From Streptomyces sp. Root1304 (GTDB taxonomy: Bacteria; Actinomycetota; Actinomycetes; Streptomycetales; Streptomycetaceae): a stretch of DNA of 64,000 bases. Position numbers and translations under genes: made by a program. How positions within the stretch are numbered: position 1 is the first letter of the stretch; every line of letters starts with the position of its first letter. Under the pieces are notes generated by a model, which did no database searches, was not told where the DNA came from, and saw only the letters and a program-made list of their open reading frames with translations. Positions 58,560-64,000 of the stretch are shown piece by piece. The stretch is from NCBI RefSeq assembly GCF_001426405.1, contig NZ_LMEP01000023.1, positions 62,001 to 126,000 of the forward strand. Direction: 5' to 3'.

Positions 58560-58970
58560 CTACTGCTCGCTGATGTTGACCATCCACGTGATGCCGAACT
58601 TGTCCGTGCACATGCCGAACACGTCGCCCCACATCTGCTTCTCCAGCGGCACCGACACGGCGCCGCCGGCGGACAGCTTCTCCCAGTAGCCGCGCAGTTC
58701 GGCGGCGTCGTCGCCGCTGAGGCTGACCGCGAAGTTGTTGCCGGGGGTGTTCGTCATCCCCGGCGGGTTGTCGGCGCCCATGAGCGTGAACCCGGCCGAG
58801 GTCTCCAGCAGGCCGTGCATGACCTTGTCCGCGTAGCCGGGCGGTGTCTCGGCGCCGAACGAGCCGTAGGTGTTGAGGGTCAGGTCGCCGCCGAGGACGT
58901 CCTTGTAGAACTCCAGGGCTTGCTTCGCGTCACCGGTGAAGCTGATGTACGGGTTGAGGCGGGAGGCCAC
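58560..58970 (-). CDS. VOC family protein, PhnB-like
   Basis: Glyoxalase/bleomycin-resistance-fold protein of 136 residues, close to the PhnB-like (3-dmu-9_3-mt) group: LNPYISFTGDAKQALEFYKDVLGGDLTLNTYG at the start, HGLLETSAGFTLMGADN in the middle and the closing MWGDVFGMCTDKFGITWMVN. Metal ligands of true glyoxalases are only partly kept. Function not assigned. The 313-bp gap to the divergent NlpC/P60 gene holds an operator-like palindrome. Confidence 0.88.
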   Translation of the reverse strand: MASRLNPYISFTGDAKQALEFYKDVLGGDLTLNTYGSFGAETPPGYADKVMHGLLETSAGFTLMGADNPPGMTNTPGNNFAVSLSGDDAAELRGYWEKLSAGGAVSVPLEKQMWGDVFGMCTDKFGITWMVNISEQ

Positions 58971-59123
58971 AGAATGCTCCTTTCATGAGGAATCGTCGGA
59001 GTCGGCAGCGTACGTCCGGCCGCTCCGGCCCGGGGCGAACCCGGTTGGTCCGGGAGGTGTGGTCACCCGGCTGGGCGGGCCGACCCCCGTTCCGGCTCGC
59101 GCCCTTGCTGCCGGAGGGGTCGT

Positions 59124-59152
59124 TGTTTCTAATCCTCTAAGCAGATTAGTAT
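59124..59152 (+). promoter_or_regulatory. Sigma-70-like promoter with embedded operator
   Basis: TTGTTT (59124-59129) and TAGTAT (59147-59152) are 17 bp apart, a good housekeeping promoter for the NlpC/P60 gene. The spacer carries CTAATC-N9-GATTAG (59129-59149), a perfect 6-bp dyad with the size of MarR-type operators. It could also control the divergent VOC gene. No riboswitch consensus was found between here and 59283. Confidence 0.5.
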
Positions 59153-59283
59153 TCGCGGAGCCTTCGCTCAGCCGTTCGCCCGCCCGGGGCGGCGCCGAGG
59201 GCACCGCCGTGCGCGCCGTCCCCGCGCGCACCCGGGGTACCGTACGGACCCGGCGAGGCGGACGAGGAAGAAGGAGCTCCACC

Positions 59284-60324
59284 GTGGCTTCCCACCGCCG
59301 TCCGAAGCAGTCCGGTCCGCGCTGCGCGGGCGTCCTCACCATGGCCACGGCGGCGGCCGTGGCGTTCGGCACGCAGGCCGCTTCGGCCGACCCGCTGCCC
59401 GACCCCAACAAGAAGGGCGTCGAGGCACAGGTGGACCGCCTGTACGAGCAGGCGACCCAGGCCACCGAGAAGTACAACGGCGCCAAGGAGAAGGCGGACC
59501 AGCTCAGGAAGCAGATCGCGGGCGTGCAGGACGAGGCCGCCCGCAAGCAGGGTGAACTCAACGAACTCCGCCAGCGCATCGGCGGCCTGGCGGCCAGTCA
59601 GTACCGCTCGGGCGGAATCGACCCCTCCCTCCAGCTGTTCCTCTCCGAGGCCCCCGACACCTATCTGGAGAAGGCGTCCGCCCTCGACCGGGCCGGCGAG
59701 CGGCAGACGGCCGTCCTGCAGCAGTTCCTCTCCCGGCAGCGCGCACTCCAGCAGCAGCGCCAGGAGGCGTCGGGCAAGCTGCGCGACCTCGACGCCGTAC
59801 AGAAGGAGCTGGGGGACCGGAAGAAGGAGATCCAGGGGAAGCTGAGCGAGGCCCGCCGCCTGCTCAACACCCTGTCCGCGAAGGAACGGGCGCGGATCGA
59901 CGCGGCGGAGGACCGGGCCAACCGGGCCGGTGAGCGCGTGGACCTCGGGAACGAGGCGAGCGCCTCGCAGCGCGCCGCCGCGGCCTTCACCGCCGCCAAG
60001 GGCAGGGTCGGACTCCCGTACGTCTGGGGAGCGAGCGGCCCGAGTTCCTTCGACTGCTCCGGGCTCACGTCCTGGGCCTTCCGCCAGGCCGACGTCTCCA
60101 TCCCCCGTACCTCACAGGCCCAGGCGAACGTCGGCACGCGCGTCAACTCCCTCGGCGACCTCCGGCCCGGTGACCTGATCATCATGCGGACCGACCTGAG
60201 CCACGTCGGCTTCTACGCCGGCAACGGACAGATCCTCCACGCGCCCAAGCCCGGTGCGAACGTGCGTTACGAGTCGATCGCGCGCAGCGGCATGCCCTTC
60301 ATGTGGGGCGTCCGCATCGGCTGA
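59284..60324 (+). CDS. Secreted NlpC/P60 peptidoglycan peptidase
   Basis: C40-family endopeptidase of 346 residues that cleaves peptide stems of the cell wall. A Sec signal peptide lies at the N-terminus (GVLTMATAAAVAFGTQAASADP), followed by a long coiled-coil region (about 45-220, Gln/Glu/Lys/Arg-rich) and the catalytic NlpC/P60 domain. The domain has Cys in SSFDCSGLTSWAF, His in DLSHVGFYAGNG and the third residue in ILHAPKPGANV. GTG 59284 has AGAAGGAG upstream. The coiled-coil plus NlpC/P60 design is that of RipA/SwlA-like enzymes used in growth and sporulation. Confidence 0.92.
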   Translation: MASHRRPKQSGPRCAGVLTMATAAAVAFGTQAASADPLPDPNKKGVEAQVDRLYEQATQATEKYNGAKEKADQLRKQIAGVQDEAARKQGELNELRQRIGGLAASQYRSGGIDPSLQLFLSEAPDTYLEKASALDRAGERQTAVLQQFLSRQRALQQQRQEASGKLRDLDAVQKELGDRKKEIQGKLSEARRLLNTLSAKERARIDAAEDRANRAGERVDLGNEASASQRAAAAFTAAKGRVGLPYVWGASGPSSFDCSGLTSWAFRQADVSIPRTSQAQANVGTRVNSLGDLRPGDLIIMRTDLSHVGFYAGNGQILHAPKPGANVRYESIARSGMPFMWGVRIG

Positions 60325-60478
60325 CCGCCGGCCTCGTCCCCCCGACTCCCTCCCGGGACTCCGACGACCTTCCCTGGGCCGGTCGGTCCGGCGCGGGCAC
60401 AGCGGCCGGTGCCTCCGTGAGCTGGACGTTTACCATGAGGGCCGGACGAGGACGAGCCCAGTGGAGAGGAAGCAGCCC

Positions 60479-60847
60479 ATGCGTCGGCTGGGGGAGCTCG
60501 AAGCGGAGATCATGGACCGCTTCTGGAGATGGAACCGCCCGGCCACCGTGCGCGAGGTCGTCGACGACCTCAACCGGAACCGGGACGCGGCCTACACCAC
60601 CGTCACCACGGTCACCAGCATCCTCTTCCACAAGGGCCACCTCACGCGCACCAGGGACGGCCGCGTCTGGTTGTACGAGGCCGTCGCGACCCGCGAGGCC
60701 TACTCGGCCGCTCTCATGGAGGACGGCCTCGGAGCCAGCGAGGACCGGCCCGCGGCCCTCGTCCACTTCGTCGAGAACCTCGACGAGGACGAGATCGCCG
60801 CGCTCCGCAAGGCCCTTCGGGACGTCGGACGTCGGACGAAGGAATGA
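60479..60847 (+). CDS. BlaI/MecI-family repressor
   Basis: Winged-helix repressor of 122 residues: LGELEAEIMDRFWRWNRPATVREVVDDLNRNRDAAYTTVTTVTSILFHKGHLTRTRDGR covers the DNA-binding domain (in part), and the C-terminal helix is the dimer and cleavage region (FVENLDEDEIAALRKAL). ATG 60479 has a GAGAGGAAG site. It overlaps the following M56 peptidase gene by 4 bp. In known systems the M56 sensor protease inactivates the repressor when triggered, and here the pair has no beta-lactamase neighbour. Confidence 0.92.
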   Translation: MRRLGELEAEIMDRFWRWNRPATVREVVDDLNRNRDAAYTTVTTVTSILFHKGHLTRTRDGRVWLYEAVATREAYSAALMEDGLGASEDRPAALVHFVENLDEDEIAALRKALRDVGRRTKE

Positions 60848-61770
60848 ACGCCGCCCCCGCCCTCCTGGGCTGCGCAGCGCTCGTGGGCGTCGCCGCCCCG
60901 CGGCTGATGGCGCGCAGCGCCGTCCCCTACAGGGCACCCGCGCTCGGCGCCGCCCTGTGGCTCGCGCTCATGATGTCGTTCACCCTCACCACCGCCCTCG
61001 CCGCCTCCCAACTCGCCACTCCGACGGAGCACCTGCACGCGGGGATCGTGCGGCTGCTGCACTCCTGCGGCCTGGGAGCGGACGCGGGGACGGGGACGCA
61101 AGGGCCGGACCCCAGTCCCACCACCGTCGAGCGGCTCGCCCTCGCGATGCCCCTCGCCGTCCTGGCCGCCTGGGCCGGCGCGTTCCTCTTCCACCTCGCC
61201 CGCGCCGGACGCTTCCGCGCCCGCCACCGGGACCGCCTCGACAAGGTGGGGGTACGCTCCGCCCGCCTGCGCGCGACGGTGTTCGCGCACCGCCTCCCCG
61301 TCGCGTACTCCCTGCCGGGGCTCCGCTCCCGGGTCGTCGTCAGCGACGCGGCGGTACGGCTCCTCACGACCGAGCAGCTCGGCGCCGTCCTGGAGCACGA
61401 GCGCGCGCACGTCTCCGGCCGCCACCATCTGCTGATCGCCGCCGTGGAGGCGTTCTCCACCGTCTTCCCGTGGCTGCCGCTCGCCCGGCACGCGCGCGCG
61501 GAGCTGCCGGTCCTCCTCGAGATGATCGCCGACGACCGCGCGCTGCGGAGCCACTCGCGGCAGGCGCTCGCGACCGCGCTGTACGAGATGGCGGCGGGCC
61601 GCACGCCCACGGGCGCGTTCGCCGCGGGCGGCTCGACGGCGCTCCTCCGGATGAAGCGACTGCTCGGTCCGCGCCGTACCCCGCACCCCGCGCTGCGGGG
61701 CTCGATGGCCGCGGCCACCCTCGCCGTTCCGCTGCTCCCGGTGCTGGCCGCCTGCCCGCCGGGCGTCTGA
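60844..61770 (+). CDS. M56 family membrane metallopeptidase
   Basis: BlaR1/MecR1-like protease of 308 residues with N-terminal membrane helices (about 1-90), a cytoplasmic zinc peptidase domain and a C-terminal helix. The zinc motif is LEHERAHVSGRHHLL (HExxH-type, HERAH), and the third ligand is likely Glu in LEMIADDRAL. The extracellular penicillin-binding domain of BlaR1 is absent, as in most actinobacterial members. ATG 60844 overlaps the BlaI stop. It probably controls the repressor's level in response to an envelope signal. Confidence 0.92.
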   Translation: MNAAPALLGCAALVGVAAPRLMARSAVPYRAPALGAALWLALMMSFTLTTALAASQLATPTEHLHAGIVRLLHSCGLGADAGTGTQGPDPSPTTVERLALAMPLAVLAAWAGAFLFHLARAGRFRARHRDRLDKVGVRSARLRATVFAHRLPVAYSLPGLRSRVVVSDAAVRLLTTEQLGAVLEHERAHVSGRHHLLIAAVEAFSTVFPWLPLARHARAELPVLLEMIADDRALRSHSRQALATALYEMAAGRTPTGAFAAGGSTALLRMKRLLGPRRTPHPALRGSMAAATLAVPLLPVLAACPPGV

Positions 61771-61937
61771 CGACCCCGGCGGCGGAGCCGTCACTCGGCG
61801 CGGGTGCGGGGGCCCGCGTACACGCCGACGAGGACCTGCTCGGCTGACCTGCGCGGGGACGGGTCGGGGCCATAGGCAGACCCAGGTCCCGTGAGATCGC
61901 GGCCCGGCGCCCCCGGTCCCGCCCACCCCCGACCCGT

Positions 61938-63620
61938 TCAGGCCGTCGTCGTCCCCGCCGGCAGCCGGGCGATGATCCCGCCGAGGTCCGTACGGGACGG
62001 AAGCGTGCCGAAGGCCAGGCCCCGGTCACCCGCCAGACGGGAGGCGCAGAAGGCGTCGGCCACCGCGTGCGGCGCGTGCCGGACGAGGAGCGAGCCCTGG
62101 AGGACGAGCGCCAGACGCTCCACCAGCCGGCGGGCGCGCAGCTGGGCGTCCTCGGTGAGGACGAGTTCGCCCCGCAGTTCGCGCCAGGCGGCGTCCAAGC
62201 GGGCGTCGGCGCCGGCGGCGGCCTCGACCTCCGCACGGAAGGCCTCCAGGGACTCCGGTTCGCGGGCCAGCGCCCGCAGGACGTCCAGGGCGTTGACGTT
62301 TCCGGAGCCCTCCCAGATCCCGTTCAGCGGGGCCTCGCGGTAGAGGCGGGGCATGCCGGAGGCCTCGTCGTACCCGTTGCCGCCCAGGCATTCGAGCGCC
62401 TCGGCCACGGCGGCGGGCTGGCGCTTGCACACCCAGTACTTGCCCACGGCGGTGGCCAGGCGCAGGAACGCGCGCTCCCCGGCGTCGCCCCGCTGCGCGC
62501 GGTCCGCCGCGCCGGCGATCCGCAGGGCCAGGGTGGTCGCGGCCTCCGACTCGACGCCCAGGTCGGCGATGACATTGCGCATCAGCGGCTGGTCGATGAG
62601 CTTCGCTCCGAGCACCGAACGGTGCCGGATGTGGTGGGCGGCCTGCGCGAGCGCGGCGCGGGTGCCGGAGGCCGAGCCGAGGACGCAGTCGAGTCGGGTC
62701 ATGGTGACCATGTCGATGATGGTCCGTACGCCCTGCCCCTCGGCGCCGACCAGCCAGGCGACGGTGTCGTCGAACTCCGGCTCGCTGCTGGCGTTGCTGC
62801 GGTTGCCGAGCTTGTCCTTCAGCCGCTGGATCCGGAAGGTGTTGCGGCTGCCGTCGGGGAGCACCCGGGGGACCAGGAAGCAGGACAGGCCGCCCGGGGC
62901 CTGGGCCAGGACGAGGAAGAGGTCGTTCATCGGGGCGCTGGTGAACCACTTGTGGCCGCGCAGCCGCCAGCTGCCGTCCGCCGCCTCCACCGCCGTGGTC
63001 GTGTTGGTACGGACGTCCGTGCCGCCCTGCTTCTCCGTCATGCCCATGCCCGCGAGCAGGCCCCGCTTGCCGGCCGGGGCGCGCAGCCCCGGGTCGTACA
63101 CCCGGCTGGTGAGCAGGGGTTCGTACTCCTTGGCGAGCGCGGGGGCGGAGCGGAGGGCCGGGACGACGGCGTACGTCATGGACACCGGGCAGCCGTGGCC
63201 CGCCTCCGTGGTGCTCCACACCATGAACCCGGCGGCGCGGGCCACATGGGCGCCGGGCCGGTCGTCGGCCCAGGGTGCGCCGCCGAGGCCCTCGCCGATC
63301 GCGACGTCCATCAGGGAGTGGTACGACGGGTGGAAGTCGACCTCGTCGACGCGGTTGCCGTAGCGGTCGTGGGTCCGCAGTTCGGGTTCGTGGCGGTTGG
63401 CCGCCTCCGCCCACCGTTGGACCTCCTCGCTGCCGGCCCGGAGACCGATCCGGTGCAGGTCGCCGAGGTACCACTCGGCGCCCTCACGGCGTACGCCCTC
63501 CAGCAGGACGGGGTCGTCGGCGACATCGTGGCCGACGAGGGGCGGGACCTGGTTGGTGACGTCGTGGGTGCGCGCGGTGGGGTTGCTGCGCAGCGGCGGC
63601 ACTCCGGCGGTCGCGGTCAT
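61938..63620 (-). CDS. aidB: AidB-like acyl-CoA dehydrogenase family protein
   Basis: Flavoprotein of 560 residues close to E. coli AidB, which protects DNA from alkylation and has weak isovaleryl-CoA dehydrogenase activity. Matching segments are THDVTNQVPPLVGHDVADDPVLLEGVRREGA at the start (in part), GMGMTEKQGGTDVRTNTT, RLRGHKWFTSAPMNDLFLVLA and EALECLGGNGYDEASGMPRLYREAPLNGIWEGSGNVNALDVLRAL. The last block is diagnostic for AidB. ATG 63620 has a ribosome site and starts just before the conserved part. A TetR gene lies 124 bp upstream on the same strand. Confidence 0.92.
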   Translation of the reverse strand: MTATAGVPPLRSNPTARTHDVTNQVPPLVGHDVADDPVLLEGVRREGAEWYLGDLHRIGLRAGSEEVQRWAEAANRHEPELRTHDRYGNRVDEVDFHPSYHSLMDVAIGEGLGGAPWADDRPGAHVARAAGFMVWSTTEAGHGCPVSMTYAVVPALRSAPALAKEYEPLLTSRVYDPGLRAPAGKRGLLAGMGMTEKQGGTDVRTNTTTAVEAADGSWRLRGHKWFTSAPMNDLFLVLAQAPGGLSCFLVPRVLPDGSRNTFRIQRLKDKLGNRSNASSEPEFDDTVAWLVGAEGQGVRTIIDMVTMTRLDCVLGSASGTRAALAQAAHHIRHRSVLGAKLIDQPLMRNVIADLGVESEAATTLALRIAGAADRAQRGDAGERAFLRLATAVGKYWVCKRQPAAVAEALECLGGNGYDEASGMPRLYREAPLNGIWEGSGNVNALDVLRALAREPESLEAFRAEVEAAAGADARLDAAWRELRGELVLTEDAQLRARRLVERLALVLQGSLLVRHAPHAVADAFCASRLAGDRGLAFGTLPSRTDLGGIIARLPAGTTTA

Positions 63621-63744
63621 GGCGGGGCTCCTCCTGGTCGGCGGGACGGGCGGGCGAGACGGACGCTGGTGGGCGGTGCGGGCGGGCGAGACGGACGCTG
63701 GTGGGTGGTTCGGTGCTGTGCGGGGGAGTGCGGGGGAATGCGGT

Positions 63745-64000
63745 TCAGACACCTGGGGTGGTGGGGTGCTGCGCGCCGGTGCAGCGCAAGGTCATCGCGG
63801 TGAGTTCGGCGAGCAGGTCGGCGACGGCGCCGTCGGAGCCGCCCGCGGGGGTGCCCAGCGGGTCCACGAGCACCTCCCCGACCGCGCCGGTCAGCGCGGC
63901 GGCGGTGACGCGGGCGTCCTGCGGGGGCAGCAGCCCGGCGGCCGTGCCCTCGCGGACGACCTCGGCGAACAGTTCGTGGTAGCGGCGCCGGAACTCCAGG
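63745..64000 (-). CDS. TetR-family regulator, C-terminal part (start outside window)
   Basis: The minus strand is open from the window edge to the stop at 63745 and reads LEFRRRYHELFAEVVREGTAAGLLPPQDARVTAAALTGAVGEVLVDPLG, typical of the ligand domain of TetR regulators (in part). The HTH part is beyond the window. It may regulate the AidB-like gene that follows on the same strand. Confidence 0.75.
   Translation of the reverse strand, partial: LEFRRRYHELFAEVVREGTAAGLLPPQDARVTAAALTGAVGEVLVDPLGTPAGGSDGAVADLLAELTAMTLRCTGAQHPTTPGV

Noticed and set aside
59153..59283. c-di-AMP (ydaO) riboswitch before the NlpC/P60 gene
   Set aside because: Such riboswitches precede related wall-hydrolase genes, but I could not find the conserved sequence blocks in this leader.

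Overview
The window looks like chromosome of a Streptomyces or close relative. GC is very high and third positions are almost always G or C. GTG starts are common, operon genes overlap by 4 bp (GTGA/ATGA), and many genes belong to families typical of streptomycetes (DUF6643, RsbW-like ATPases, SpoIIE phosphatases with PAS/GAF domains, MSMEG-type SRPBCC proteins). No tRNA, rRNA, CRISPR array or origin was recognised.

Layout. 0-9.4 kb: an aldo/keto reductase cut by the window edge, a NarL-type two-component pair, a mycothiol-dependent-type maleylpyruvate isomerase-like protein, a YbjJ-type MFS exporter divergent from a ROK regulator, an SRPBCC protein, a methyltransferase whose frame runs on through tandem repeats, and a DUF4865/TetR pair. 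9.5-13.3 kb: a SHOCT-ABC-FtsX export operon facing the TetR gene across a palindrome. 13.4-25.3 kb: anti-sigma-like ATPase, Cds1-like cysteine desulfhydrase, two SRPBCC genes with a DeoR regulator, a large membrane protein with a serine-hydrolase motif, a beta-helix/AAA+ ATPase fusion, an Rv1733c-like membrane protein, a MOSC protein and DUF6643.

25.9-35.0 kb is a coherent light and photo-oxidation locus: photolyase, an ECF sigma factor, an operon of FAD oxidoreductase, DUF1365, cyclopropane-fatty-acid-synthase-type methyltransferase and DUF1295, then a divergent pair of a LitR/CarH-like B12-binding MerR regulator and an SDR-DUF2867 protein. A near-identical 20-bp element lies upstream of the sigma factor and between litR and the SDR gene, tying both ends together.

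35.1-44.6 kb: HpnB-like glycosyltransferase, Asp/Glu racemase, PH-like membrane protein, apolipoprotein N-acyltransferase, NUDIX, and a 3-hydroxybutyrate dehydrogenase / PucR regulator / MHS transporter group. 44.7-50.4 kb is an accessory scar: remnants of an IS21 istB, an ISL3 transposase, an HNH nuclease and a regulator, mixed with a HIT protein, HEAT-repeat protein and 26-bp tandem repeats.

50.5-64 kb: SpoIIE-type phosphatase, a thioredoxin-fold protein without CxxC, a LysR regulator, a linked vat-vgb-yciI operon predicted to inactivate both streptogramin A and B, a GNAT pseudogene, an orphan periplasmic-binding-type protein, VOC protein, NlpC/P60 peptidase, BlaI-M56 pair, AidB-like acyl-CoA dehydrogenase and a partial TetR regulator. 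All functional names rest on motif recognition by eye; no database search was run.
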